Part shown: positions 32,322-43,429 of the stretch, one piece after another
How positions within the stretch are numbered: the stretch's first letter is position 1
Layout: every line of letters begins with the position of its first letter
NCBI GenBank assembly: GCA_032622095.1
Contig: CP136063.1
Location: forward strand, 204,527,934-204,591,933
Origin: Siphonodentalium dalli
Lineage: Eukaryota > Mollusca > Scaphopoda > Gadilida > Siphonodentaliidae
Direction: 5' to 3'
Length of the DNA: 64,000 nucleotides
The notes under the pieces: generated by a model
What the model was told of the DNA's origin: nothing
Databases searched by the model: none
What the model saw: only the letters and a program-made list of their open reading frames with translations
Program-made: the position numbers and the translations under genes

Positions 32322-34061
32322 CAGAAGTTTTCATTTTTAAATCGTGCAGTCGACTTGGTTGGAATTGACGTTTGTTTTGGTTTTGATTTTTTCTTCTTAA
32401 TATTTTGTATTGGGATTAATTAAACATTAACACCATAAGCACATTAATTCGCAACATTAAAAGACGACAATTTGGTTTTACATAGAGATGTATAAATAAA
32501 TATAGTGGGTTAAATTAGATTTTGAGGACACCTGTTTAGCACAACCCATGAAGATACAGCTGTTTTAAAGAGATGGCCAGGTGCTCATCTGTTCGCCGTG
32601 CTATTCTGACTTATTATTATTAGTTTAAAATAAATATTGCCATATATCATCTACATGTGCCAGACACAGCGCGAGATTTTAAGTTGTTTATGTTAGGGTT
32701 AGGGTTAGGGTTAGGGTTAGGGTTAGGGTTAGGGTTAGGGTTAGACTGTGGATCTGTTCTAAAAATTGCCAAATTCCAGTATCGGAGGATCCTGACAAGT
32801 TATGTGCTGCTGGCTATGTTTTCTTTATTCAGAAGAAACTATATTTGATTGCACACTGTGTCCACTATGTTTAACATGCCATCTATACATTTCCATCGCT
32901 CTTGACAAAATTAATTGTATCTTTTTTTTTTGTGTAAAACATCTTGAATGGGCTAGACTAATTGTGTTATAATACATGAACCATTCTAACATGCCATTCT
33001 CTGACGGTTCAAGGTCCCTCATTTTGAAGAATATGTATCTCTGCCCTGATTCTCGTCCCCATATCAATATGACAGTTGAGAAGATATAATTGTTCAAGTG
33101 ACTTCATTGGGTCACCATACATATTGTCGAGGTTGTGAAATTTGAACGCCAAACAATCCTTAAAACGAATTATGGAGATGGCTATATATTACTTTGGTGG
33201 ATATCGGCGACTAAAACATCCGTATAGATGTTAATGCCCCTCCTCATCATCCCTGACCCAAACGGCACCAAATGTGGCGTCTTTAGCCCACATGATTTGA
33301 TTTCTCGTATCATCGGAGAGGAACGTGTTGAAATTTGGTAGAAATTAGTGCTGAACATAATTGTATCAGCTTTGGTGCCCCACCCTCCCCATGCATACAT
33401 GACTCGAACGGTGCCATTTTTGGCACATTTAAACCATGTCCATTAGATTCCTATAACAAGGAGGTGATTATACTAGAATTGTACTTTATTGAATACAGGA
33501 CAACCATTCCTCCCATTTAGTTCTTGCAAACAAAATCGATCGAGTTGGTCGAGAGAGCGTCCAGTATAGAAATGAATGAGCAACAGAGCCTCAAACATAG
33601 ACAAGACATTCTTGCTGAAAAGCTATAAGGAAACATTCTGGCTATTTGTATTTAGTAACACTGGGAACCTGATCAACTGCTTCATTGCATGGGCACAAAT
33701 GTTCACCATCTTTATATTAATATTAACATATTAACACCTATACCCGGACAAGGATCATGGGGTCTGGGAGACTGGTTCGGTCACGCCATGTGCAGCTATG
33801 AGTAGGGCGACCAGGAAGATACGAGGACGATAAAGCAGCTTATTCACCAGAGATTAATGCCTTTGTGATTCGACGATTGAGCATATAAATTAAAAAAAAA
33901 ATGACAAAAAGTCGAAATATGTATACACAAACCAGAGAAAACAATATTTGTTCGCACGAGGTTCAGAGAAGCATTACATGGTACTTCCAGCCCATTGGCC
34001 AAGGGAGGATATGGTGCCCTCCAAGAAAGCGGTGCCCTCTCATGAATGCGGATAGGGTGCT
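32322..34061 (+). repeat. 1.74-kb tandem duplication, copy 1
   Basis: Runs from CAGAAGTTTTCATTTTTAAA to GGATAGGGTGCT and is followed directly by copy 2. The offset is 1740 bp before the TTAGGG array and 1734 bp after it, because the array differs by one hexamer. Apart from that I see only a handful of substitutions over the length. It contains the TTAGGG array, a CTCGTATCATCGGAGAGG satellite unit and the CACTGGGAACCTG segment. Small frames repeated in both copies (90 codons minus, 72 minus, 61 plus) show no known motifs. Confidence 0.95.
32693..32742 (+). repeat. Interstitial telomeric array, 8 x TTAGGG
   Basis: Eight perfect TTAGGG hexamers followed by TTAGAC. TTAGGG is the telomere repeat of vertebrates and most lophotrochozoans and deuterostomes. 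The array sits within the duplicated unit, in the same orientation in both copies. Confidence 0.95.
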
Positions 34062-35795
34062 CAGAAGTTTTCATTTTTAAATCGTGCAGTCGACTTGGTT
34101 GGAATTGACGTTTGTTTTGGTTTTGATTTTTTCTTCTTAATATTTTGTATTGGGATTAATTAAACATTAACACCATAAGCACATTAATTCGCAACATTAA
34201 AAGACGACAATTTGGTTTTACATAGAGATGTATAAATAAATATAGTGGGTTAAATTAGATTTTGAGGACACCTGTTTAGCACAACCCATGAAGATACAGC
34301 TGTTTTAAAGAGATGGCCAGGTGCTCATCTGTTCGCCGTGCTATTCTGACTTATTATTATTAGTTTAAAATAAATATTGCCATATATCATCTACATGTGC
34401 CAGACACAGCGCGAGATTTTAAGTTGTTTATGTTAGGGTTAGGGTTAGGGTTAGGGTTAGGGTTAGGGTTAGGGTTAGACTGTGGATCTGTTCTAAAAAT
34501 TGCCAAATTCCAGTATCGGAGGATCCTGACAAGTTATGTGCTGCTGGCTATGTTTTCTTTATTCAGAAGAAACTATATTTGATTGCACACTGTGTCCACT
34601 ATGTTTAACATGCCATCTATACATTTCCATCGCTCTTGACAAAATTAATTGTATCTTTTTTTTTTGTGTAAAACATCTTGAATGGGCTAGACTAATTGTG
34701 TTATAATACATGAACCATTCTAACATGCCATTCTCTGACGGTTCAAGGTCCCTCATTTTGAAGAATATGTATCTCTGCCCTGATTCTCGTCCCCATATCA
34801 ATATGACAGTTGAGAAGATATAATTGTTCAAGTGACTTCATTGGGTCACCATACATATTGTCGAGGTTGTGAAATTTGAACGCCAAACAATCCTTAAAAC
34901 GAATTATGGAGATGGCTATATATTACTTTGGTGGATATCGGCGACTAAAACATTCGTATAGATGTTAATGCCCCTCCTCATCATCCCTGACCCAAACGGC
35001 ACCAAATGTGACGTCTTTAGCCCACATGATTTGATTTCTCGTATCATCGGAGAGGAACGTGTTGAAATTTGGTAGAAATTTGTGCTGAACATAATTGTAT
35101 CAGCTTTGGTGCCCCACCCTCCCCATGCATACATGACTCGAACGGTGCCATTTTTGGCACATTTAAACCATGTCCATTAGATTCCTATAACAAGGAGGTG
35201 ATTATACTAGAATTGTACTTTATTGAATACAGGACAACCATTCCTCCCATTTAGTTCTTGCAAACAAAATCGATCGAGTTGGTCGAGAGAGCGTCCAGTA
35301 TAGAAATGAATGAGCAACAGAGCCTCAAACATAGACAAGACATTCTTGCTGAAAAGCTATAAGGAAACATTCTGGCTATTTGTATTTAGTAACACTGGGA
35401 ACCTGATCAACTGCTTCATTGCATGGGCACAAATGTTCACCATCTTTATATTAATATTAACATATTAACACCTATACCCGGACAAGGATCATGGGGTCTG
35501 GGAGACTGGTTCGGTCACGCCATGTGCAGCTATGAGTAGGGCGACCAGGAAGATACGAGGACGATAAAGCAGCTTATTCACCAGAGATTAATGCCTTTGT
35601 GATTCGACGATTGAGCATATAAATTTTAAAAAAATGACAAAAAGTCGAAATATGTATACACAAACCAGAGAAAACAATATTTGTTCGCACGAGGTTCAGA
35701 GAAGCATTACATGGTACTTCCAGCCCATTGGCCAAGGGAGGATATGGTGCCCTCCAAGAAAGCGGTGCCCTATCGTGAAGGCGGATAGGGTGCCC
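34062..35795 (+). repeat. 1.74-kb tandem duplication, copy 2
   Basis: Nearly identical to copy 1. Differences seen include TTTGTGCTG for TTAGTGCTG, CATTCG for CATCCG, GTGACG for GTGGCG, a shorter A-run near 35627 and one fewer TTAGGG. It passes into the GTGCCCTCTCGTGAAGGCGG minisatellite, of which copy 1 holds only about one and a half units. Confidence 0.95.
34433..34476 (+). repeat. Interstitial telomeric array, 7 x TTAGGG
   Basis: Seven perfect hexamers with flanks identical to the first array (TTGTTTATG before, TTAGACTGTGG after). Loss or gain of one unit since the duplication explains the difference. Confidence 0.95.
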
Positions 35796-36075
35796 TCTCA
35801 TGAATGCGGATAGGGTGCCCTCTCGTGAAGGCGGATATAGGGTGCCCTCGCAGAAAGCGGTGCCCTATCGTGAAGGCGGATAGGGTGCCCTCTCGTGAAG
35901 GCGGATATAGGGTGCCCTCGCAGAAAGCGGTGCCCTATCGTGAAGGAGGATAGGGTGCCATATCGTGAAGGTGGATAGGGTGCCCTCTCATGGAGGCGGA
36001 TATAGGGTGCCCTCGCAGAAAGGCGGATGAGGTGCCCCACCAGGAAGGTGGATAGAGTGCCCTCTCGTGAAAGAG
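35760..36075. repeat. Minisatellite, GTGCCCTCTCGTGAAGGCGG units
   Basis: About eleven units of 25-33 bp built from GGTGCCCTMTCGTGAAGGCG and GATA(TA)GG, with a CTCGCAGAAAGC variant every third unit. The minus-strand frame through it reads repeated RAPYIRLHE-type peptide, a by-product. Confidence 0.9.
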
Positions 36076-36312
36076 TATAGTGTGTATATATATTCAACTG
36101 ATGATATTGTCAACTTTTGAAAAAAATCAAAATATTTTGGAACGAATTTATTGGCATGACTTAGCCATTTGTGTATTAATTATCAGGCGTGTGTTATGTC
36201 CACCAATTAAAAATATAAGAAGTATTTGGTTGGATTGTGACTAATTAGCAAAACTGCCTTGATGTATCTTTCGAGCACATGTTATATACTAAACACTCAT
36301 TGTTATCTCGTA

Positions 36313-36480
36313 GGAAATGTTCAGATAATAAGTCCATCAAAAACGACCTTATTATCTGAACATTTCCCTAAAAAATAGGACTCCTTCTGCACTTTTAGTA
36401 TCTGTTGTCTGCCTGTATTACCTGCCATCCCTACAAATCAATACTAGACCTTTCCCATGTACACTTTCTTAACTTGCTGG
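36313..36480. repeat. AAATGTTCAGATAATA hairpin repeat and its downstream tail
   Basis: GGAAATGTTCAGATAATAAG and CTTATTATCTGAACATTTCC form a perfect 20-bp hairpin (36313-36367). Downstream, CTTCTGCACTT, GTCTGCCTGTATTACCTG and CATCCCTACAAATCAATA resemble 50300-50440 and 54340-54490. Several copies of this hairpin plus tail occur in the window. Confidence 0.75.
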
Positions 36481-37205
36481 GGTGGATCCATTTTGTATCG
36501 AAAAGGGTTAATCTACATGAATGACTGGAATCTAACATGTTCGGTGGACATCCCACCCAACACGGAGTTAGTATGTAGACACATCCCTGCTACATTCATA
36601 CAGGATGGTCCATCGCGTTTTAGTTTACTTTCTTCCCTCAATATCATGTGGTGGTATTGTCAGGAAATTATATTCAAATATATCACTAATTGTTACCGCA
36701 TATATGAGAATGTAGAAACCTGCCGGGGGCATTCGAATCACACCGAGAAGCTATGTGTTTAGCAGTGTGTTATTAATGAGAAACCACGTCGGTAAGTGAC
36801 ATTATTGACATGAGAACCGCACGCGATTCCCAGACTAAACCCTTCCTGAAATAAAATAACATTATAGTGCGGGCCTATACTGCCTTCAGAATTATAGACA
36901 ATCTAATTTGAAAGACGAAACTATCACGGAAGAGAATATCACACGACCCCTGGAGGATGTATGTTCATTAGGGGGAGTAACTCCTCCGCATCCAAGATTA
37001 ATGCAATACCGTTAATAATGTTATATGGCATCGCCCCAATACGTAAACTTTAAGCCAATGGGTACACATTAGCGACTTTTTTGTAAGCGCCTCAAAATAT
37101 TATGATATTTTGCGTGGGCGCTGTTGGGAGTCAAATATATATGTGCGCAGTTCTTAAATCTCAGTAGATATCATGGTCCAGAGACGGAGTGACATATATA
37201 TGGTA
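36481..37205. other. No gene recognised
   Basis: A 101-codon frame at 36457-36762 (plus) has no known motif. Nothing else was found. Confidence 0.5.
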
Positions 37206-37213
37206 AATGTTAA

Positions 37214-37436
37214 CCCTTTCACGACGGGAGCAGTGCTGGTGCAGCATTAAATATCATGTGCCAGTGCATTCTCTTATGTATGCGAGTCTCCCATTGGGAG
37301 CCCTGTATATATAAGATAGTTCACTGACTTAAAAGGTCAAGGTAAATATTATTAGGCCAATGTATTCTCTTATATATGTGAGGCTCCATATGGGATACGC
37401 GCATATATGTGAGACTGCATTGGCACAGGGTTTTCG
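37214..37436. mobile_element. Diverged TTAA MITE with hairpin module
   Basis: Starts CCCTTTCACGACGGGAGCAG after TTAA (37210-37213), the inverse of the right end at 1165. Both hairpins are present but changed: the loops read TCTCCCATTGGGAGC and GCTCCATATGGGATA instead of the standard form. It ends GGCACAGGG at about 37434; the second outer terminus is not recognisable. Confidence 0.65.
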
Positions 37437-37870
37437 CAACATTTCGGGAAGCTCCAGTCATCGAATTTAAGGGTAAAGGAAGAAATAACAACGAGATGCA
37501 TAAACCCGTTTGTTATATCGACATCTGATGTCGTTGCATGGTATGTATTCGTCCCGATTATATTTCTATTCTTATAATTGCGCATGACATTGTATATAGC
37601 GAATCTATCGCCATGATAAGTTGCTAATAGATTCATGCTTAACCATAATTGAATTTCGCCATTATGATTAGTTCAGTCTCATGCTATGACGAATCTCTCT
37701 TTAACGAACATGGCTCGTTCGAACCCCATAATTGGGTGATATAATTTGGCAAGAGGTGCCTCAAAACATACATAGTCACATACGCGGAAGATTTCCGAAC
37801 AAACTCGTTAATATAGAGCTGAATATGTGACCCGCCATATAAAATCCAGTCGGAAGTCGGGATTTTTTTT

Positions 37871-38237
37871 ACCCTGTGCCAATGCATTCTCTTATATATG
37901 CGAGTCGACCATAGGTCGCCTCGCATATATAAGAGAATGCATTGGCCTAACAATTTTTTACAATTTTAATAATTTTTTCTTGTATTCTTTAACAATTTTA
38001 TAATTTCACCCATACAGAGCCCCAGACAAACACGAGCAGACGACACTCTTCTATATGCTTCTATATATGTGTGGGGCTCCCTGCAGGGTAATGGTTATTT
38101 TTTGTATGTCCTAAAAATTGTCAGAAACATTTATTAAAAAAAATGATAAAAAATTGTTAGGCCAATGCATTCTCTTATATATGCGAGGCGACCTATGGTC
38201 GACTCGCATATATAAGAGAATGCATTGGCACAGGGTA
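37871..38237. mobile_element. Free-standing copy of the double-hairpin module
   Basis: CCCTGTGCCAATGCATTCTC at the left and its inverse at the right, each followed by a full hairpin (37873-37950 and 38158-38236). No CCCTTT terminus lies outside: the flanks are TTTTTTTTA and TAAAGAAAA. The spacer is expanded by about 120 bp, including GGGGCTCCCTGCAGGGTAAT. This copy suggests the module can exist or move on its own. Confidence 0.8.
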
Positions 38238-38239
38238 AA

Positions 38240-39045
38240 GAAAATCTAGAGCTGTCGTCGTTAAGAAACTTTATGGTACTACATACTTGTTATAATTAAA
38301 TCGAAGAAGAAGCAGTTTCATGTTAAAATAAAGTAACATGCCTTTCCGTACAGTCATGCGTTATTCCGTTTCAGATTCCAGATTTCCAATGATCACAAAT
38401 GGCGGCACAGTAGCACGTGCACGATTGTCATGTTCAAATATGTATTTGTATGACTAAACTGAATCTTTATGAACAGAAACAAACTGATGCCTTTAATGTT
38501 TGCCTGGGCGATGATGGGAAGGCCATTAGGTCACATCACTGCCCAGATTATGTGTGTACACTGTATTTGTATTTCTATTGTTCACCTTGTATTTTATATA
38601 TGTGCTAGATGTATGTGTACATGCCTTATCCAATAAATAATTCATTCATAATGTTCATAAAATTGTATTTCATTATTAGGTGTATTTTGGAGCGCAAATC
38701 GCCATGTGGCTTTACATCAGGCTAATTCAAAAAAAATACTGCAAAAAAGGTACTTGCTTTGTGACGACAATTTCCATCACTTCGGGACGTCCTTTTGGAC
38801 ACGTACAAATATTTTCAGACTATAAATGGCACTATGTGTCAATTGATCGGATTGATATTTTTTTTTACAGTGCTGGTATGTTAATCGGACGCCATGCAAG
38901 TATTTGCGGTTGCTGTATATAATAGATATTTTCTCACTTTTGCTTTACTTTGTTTTTCGGGAACTCCACTGTTTAGTCACATCCACGTTACAACAACCGA
39001 GTTCCGAATGCTGTGTGGACCTCCTCCAATTATCTATTATATATT
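38240..39045. other. No gene recognised
   Basis: Short plus-strand frames at 38417-38608 and 38680-38922 are unidentified. AATAAATAATTCATTCAT at 38632-38649 could be a retrotransposon 3' tail, but no coding remnant supports it. Confidence 0.4.
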
Positions 39046-39049
39046 TTGG

Positions 39050-39635
39050 AAGATCTGTCTGTGTGTGTGTGTGTTCGCGATGAACTCGAAAACGGCCGAC
39101 CCGATTTCGATGAAACTTGGTATGTGGGGGTATTTTCGGCCGGGGGTGGCATGGGCCTATTAATTTGTCCGTGCAACGTGACCTTGACATTGAAATCGGG
39201 TCATTCCAATGTCAAACGCCCGAATATCACGGGATTTCGATGAAACTTGGTATGTGGGGGTACCTTCGTATGGGGAGTCTCATAATCATATTCATTTGCC
39301 CGTGCGACGTGACCTTGACCTTGAAATCGGGTCAATTCAAGGTCAAATCGCCAATTTTGATGGGATTTCGACGAAATTTTATACACAGGGTTACTTTTGT
39401 CCACTGGGTGTTTTGGACGGGTCAAATCGTGACCCAGACCTGACCTTGACCTTCAAAATAATCAACTCAAGGTCAAATCGGGTAAAACCGGATGGATTTC
39501 GACGGGCCCGTTTGTCGGGTACTTTTGTCCGGGCAGTGTTTTGGACTGGTCAAATCGTGACCCCACTTGACCTTGACCTTCAAAATGGACAATTCAAGGT
39601 CAAAGCCCGGACGAAGTCGGGTCACCTTCTAGTAT
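39050..39635 (+). repeat. Tandem repeat, ~128-bp unit, four copies (GGTCAAGGTC type)
   Basis: TTTCGATGAAACTTGGTATG occurs near 39108 and 39236, with diverged versions near 39366 and 39498. Each unit contains GTGACCTTGACCTTGAAATC and CAAGGTCAAATCG. A (TG)n run precedes the first unit and CCGGACGAAGTCGGGTCACC closes the last, resembling paired ends. Frames of up to 157 codons run across several units but change with each. Confidence 0.9.
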
Positions 39636-40108
39636 ATATATATGTGCCAGAAAGTCTCATCAATTATTCAAACCAAAATTAGTTCTACCAAAAATTACTA
39701 GCATAGAGTCATATTAGAGCGGTCCCGCTTGTAACTTCTGACGTGTAACTTGTAAAGTAAATGGCATTATGTGATAGCGACAATTAATACAAGACAACTC
39801 ACGCAAATGCCTGCAATTAGGGAACACCTCGTTACATAACATGTTAAGGTTGTTCCACACCGGGCGCGAGCGAGCGATTATAACGGCCGTTTTCTAACGT
39901 CCGTAGCAGTTCAAAGCGCGCGATTTTTATGTTCACACCGCAAGCGACCGACTCGCTGATCACGAGGCGATTATAGCAGTGATTTTATGCTTCGTCGAAT
40001 TGTCGCTTTGTTGCAAACCAGCGAGATAATTGGACGGCTCTCAAATAGGTGTTTATACGACCGTTATTTTTCTATTTGATGACGGCACACTGATTTGTCG
40101 CCGCGATA

Positions 40109-40153
40109 ATGGAGGACTTTAGCGAGAGGCTAATAATCGAAGTACAACGCATG
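40109..40153 (+). pseudogene. Possible MADF-domain N-terminus
   Basis: ATGGAGGACTTTAGCGAG encodes MEDFSERLIIEVQRM, which resembles the first helix of a MADF domain (e.LI..V...p.LY). MADF/Myb-like DNA-binding proteins are the second product of PIF/Harbinger elements. After these 15 residues the frame enters TGTGTCTG microsatellite, so only the start survives. The resemblance is short and could be chance. Confidence 0.35.
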
Positions 40154-40265
40154 TGTGTCTGTATGGCACATGTGTGTCTGTGTGACTGTGTGTGTCTGTA
40201 TGACTGTATGTATGTATGTATGCATGTATGCCATGTGTGTCTGTATGACTGTATGTCTCTATGAC
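40140..40265. repeat. TGTG/TGTATG microsatellite
   Basis: Mixed GTGTGTCTGTATGAC and (TGTA)n repeats. It interrupts the possible MADF frame. Confidence 0.85.
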
Positions 40266-40530
40266 CAAATAAATAAACCATTTATTTTTCGTGACTGAAA
40301 TTCCACCTTAGATTACTATATTCAGTTTATTCCTTTTATGGAACTAAAATCATGGACCGTATAATCTGCTCGATTGGCTGGTGAGTTATATTTTGGTATA
40401 ATCAGGGGAAATGATAAAGAATATAACGAGGCTAGTTCATTCCAAAAGACGTTGTGGTAAACATGAGACAATGCATTCATCAACTAATAATAATCGCGTA
40501 TTACCGGGTGGGAGCACTATTATAACTAAT

Positions 40531-41290
40531 GTGTAGAAACGATTACACATCAAATGTGTAAACCCGGTTACTACACATAGCAATGTGTAGTTTTACATAC
40601 AAATACATTGACCAAGTGCCGTTCTACACATAATGTGTACATTTTATTACACACACTTGTGTAAGAATGTAGATCGTGCGCATTGCGTGCCTTCAGTTTC
40701 ATAGTCTGCTACATGACGACGATATTGTTTGAGTATATGTTTTGGAATACAATTTACTACTGTCTCAATACCCATGTAATTTTGAGTGACGAGAATAAAC
40801 AAATTGTAGACAAGGAATATAAGTTCGGAATTCCGACTTGTGAGTATTGTACTAATGATATATGAGGATATATTTGTTATCATGAAGAATACTGCTCTTA
40901 CTCTTGTTTATATGATTGTTGTAATACGTTAATACTAATCACGTGCAACCACGCCACGACCATGGTTTGTTCATTTAAAACGAAAACTCACACATGACAG
41001 AGCAAAATATTACGCACCATTGTACGCCATGAAAGTTTGCCATGAATACTATATACCCACAGTTCGGAATACTGAACTTTACATTCTTGTCTACGATATA
41101 TATGTGTAAGAATTTACACAACATGTGTAAGGCATAGGTGTTGATTTTATGCACACCAGTGTGTATACATGTGTATATATTCACCCATTTATTGTGTAAA
41201 ATATGTTTAAGATAAAAAATGAATAATGGTTGTGTAGCAGGGCTACACGTTGTTTGTAGAAAACCTACACTTTAGTCATAAGTGTGTGGG
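40531..41290. repeat. Clusters of TGTGTA/TACACA hairpins
   Basis: Two clusters, 40531-40665 and 41099-41290, contain many TGTGTA or TACACA motifs in opposing pairs, for example AATGTGTAG near CTACACAT. The 430 bp between them is ordinary AT-rich DNA that holds a segment repeated at 46765-46806. The arrangement resembles subterminal motif arrays of a second, nested transposon, but no clear ends were found. Confidence 0.55.
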
Positions 41291-41489
41291 GGTGGGAGTA
41301 TCCCCATGCAACCACCTGACTCCCCTGAAATTAGCGTACACACAGAATAATAACCTGACTATCGCGCGCGACGAAGCATTTCAGGCGCTTGCGGTGTGGA
41401 CATAAAAATCGCGCGCTTTGAACTGCTACGGACGTTAGAAAACGGCCGTTATAATCGCTCGCTCGCGCCCGGTGTGGAACAACCTTTAA

Positions 41490-41755
41490 CAAGCCTACTT
41501 TTGCGGTATATTAATAAATGTTGTTTCAATAGGCATAACTCCGTAGCAGTTGGAAGTCAAAAGAGCTTGTGGCAATCGGCTGAGTTATAACGGGTTATAA
41601 ATTCGAGGATCAATCACCATATTATATTCTATTATAACTAACCCTGAGCTATCTTCCAAACAAAATAAACCTTGTTTATGACTGGACATTTTCCTAAAAT
41701 GCCGGTTTAATGCTTACACGTTACACGCCATAACATACAAGCAGAATCTCTTTTA
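41490..41755. other. No gene recognised
   Basis: Short stretch without frames of note or recognisable repeats. Confidence 0.4.
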
Positions 41756-42250
41756 TACCCCCACTCTCGAAGAGAATGAGGGTACACAGTATTTGTCCGT
41801 CCGGACGTCCGTCCCTATGTCCGTCCTCCCGTCCGGCTTGATAACTCCAACTAGTTTCTCAAATGTTCGCGGGGTTGGTCCGCCCGGCTTGATATAAACT
41901 CAAACAGATATGAACCGATTTAAATAATTATTGGTATACACGCTGCTTGCCACAATATCTCAAACCAGTGAGCAAACCAGGTTTGTCCCTAAGTTTTTGC
42001 CTGATTTATGGAACTTAGATTGTCAATTTTTCGCTGTTTTGGTCCGTTCGGTTTGATAACTCAAACAAATATGTACCTATTTCAACAATCTTGTGTATGC
42101 CAGTTGATTGCCACAATATCTCAAATCAGTGACCAAACCAGGTTTATCCCAATTTTTGTACCTGAGTTACGACCCTCCGTTTCTCAATTTTCTCCGATTT
42201 TGTTTTCCGTTCAGTATTTTGGGTTCCTACCTGTCCGTGTTTGAAGTTGC
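41756..42250 (+). repeat. Degenerate tandem repeat, ~175-bp unit (GGCTTGATAACTC type)
   Basis: Begins with the hairpin CCACTCTCGAAGAGAATGAGGG and GTCC-rich DNA. Two units then contain TTGATA(TAA)ACTCAAACA, CCACAATATCTCAAA, AGTGA(G/C)CAAACCAGGTTT and a CCTGA(TT)TTA/GTTACG segment. Organisation parallels 56397-57360 (paired opening palindrome, GTCC run, then ~170-bp units), though the sequences differ. Confidence 0.7.
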
Positions 42251-42518
42251 AACGTGGGGTGATGCCTGCTCCAGCGATGCAACCTCTTGTTGAGTTCTAA
42301 TTTTGCGAGGTTTAGATTGATACACTTCAAACTCAACCAGCCAACCAAACATCCACAGACTATAACACTCCACGACCGAATATATATTGAGACAGCTATG
42401 TTCTATTTCCAAACAAAGTCCGTGCAACATTTCACAGCGATTTATTTAGTCGTCGATGAGAGACGAAACGTGCCTTATTATAGTTAGTATTAAATAAGGC
42501 ACTATACTCGTGCGTAAC

Positions 42519-42758
42519 AATATGCCCTATCACTAACTCGCGGCCATTTTGGATCCACCAGGTCCGGTTCCGTGGTTTTACTTAACTTTCCATATATATA
42601 AGTCATGAATAATTCAATAGCTCCATATATGGAAATGCTACTCCAAAACTTTGACCTGTAGCACTGAAACCACGGAACCGGGGCTGGATGAACCTATGAA
42701 ACCACGGAACTGAACCTGGTGGATCCAAAATGGCCACGAGTTAGTGATAGGGCATATT
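42519..42758. mobile_element. 240-bp foldback MITE
   Basis: AATATGCCCTATCACTAACT at the left pairs with AGTTAGTGATAGGGCATATT at the right. The arms continue through GGCCATTTTGGATCCACCAG and CCACGGAA. The right arm has an extra GAAACCACGGAACCGG segment, a partial internal duplication. Non-coding. Confidence 0.85.
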
Positions 42759-42834
42759 CACACAAATGATATGGTCGAATATAATTCCTTATAGCGTATA
42801 AAGTTGATATGTTGATCTGCAGTCAAACTGGAAT

Positions 42835-43425
42835 TTAATTAAATTCGGACCCCCCCCCCCCACACACACACACGAATGACGACCCAAGGCAGGCAATGGT
42901 TTGTATATATACATGTGTAATAATGTACTCTTGTGTATAGGCCCACACACGAGGATATATAATATCAGATGAACAATATCGATTGTATTCGTGCCATCAC
43001 AGTCCACTAAAGTTGTCACCTCTGCCAGGGGCGATAATTTGAAATTTATTGTTGGCTCCCGCTGATGGTTTCGTGGCACCTATAAGAGATAATCGATTCG
43101 ACGAGAAAATCTCTAGACAATTCAGACACAGGTGAATTATGATAGATCGAGGACCGAAATTACTCTTTTATTGGGGAAATGGTTTTATTAGCGAAATTGT
43201 GACAACCGTATCGGGAAATATCAGCTATTGCTATATGGCACCTCTTCTAAATGAGACTATTTCCTGTCGTGTAATGGAGCGGGTTGCTTTATTTCACCAA
43301 AATTTGATCTCTATATATATATATAGCGCAGGGTAATGTAGCTGTTAGCGTGTCAGTCGAACTCGTATGGCTTTCGGTTTACCATTATGAGTAAACGTTA
43401 GCCCATATACCGGCATCAAACCATC
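42835..43425. other. C-run, (CA)n and unclassified DNA
   Basis: CCCCCCCCCC followed by (CA)n lies at 42850-42873. A 65-codon plus frame at 43139-43336 and a 96-codon minus frame at 42789-43079 have no known motif. Confidence 0.45.
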
Positions 43426-43429
43426 CCAA

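Larger units (their letters stand above)
39847..41485. mobile_element. PIF/Harbinger-like element, ~100-bp inverted repeats, TTA duplication
   Basis: AGGTTGTTCCACACCGGGCG at the left and its exact inverse at the right. The arms run about 100 bp (GCGAGCGAGCGATTATAACG, CGGACGTTAGAAAACGG and so on) with about one mismatch. TTA lies on both sides (39844-39846 and 41486-41488), matching the TWA target of PIF/Harbinger. The 1.64 kb interior is mostly degenerate, with TG-rich microsatellite and TGTGTA hairpins. Near-identical arms indicate fairly recent activity or gene conversion. No DDE transposase is visible. Confidence 0.8.

Noticed and set aside
32693-32742. Chromosome end (true telomere)
   Set aside because: Only eight hexamers with unique DNA on both sides and a duplicate 1.7 kb away; interstitial.
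35798-36097. 99-codon minus frame with RAPYIRLHE repeats
   Set aside because: It is the translation of the GTGCCCTCTCGTGAAGG minisatellite.
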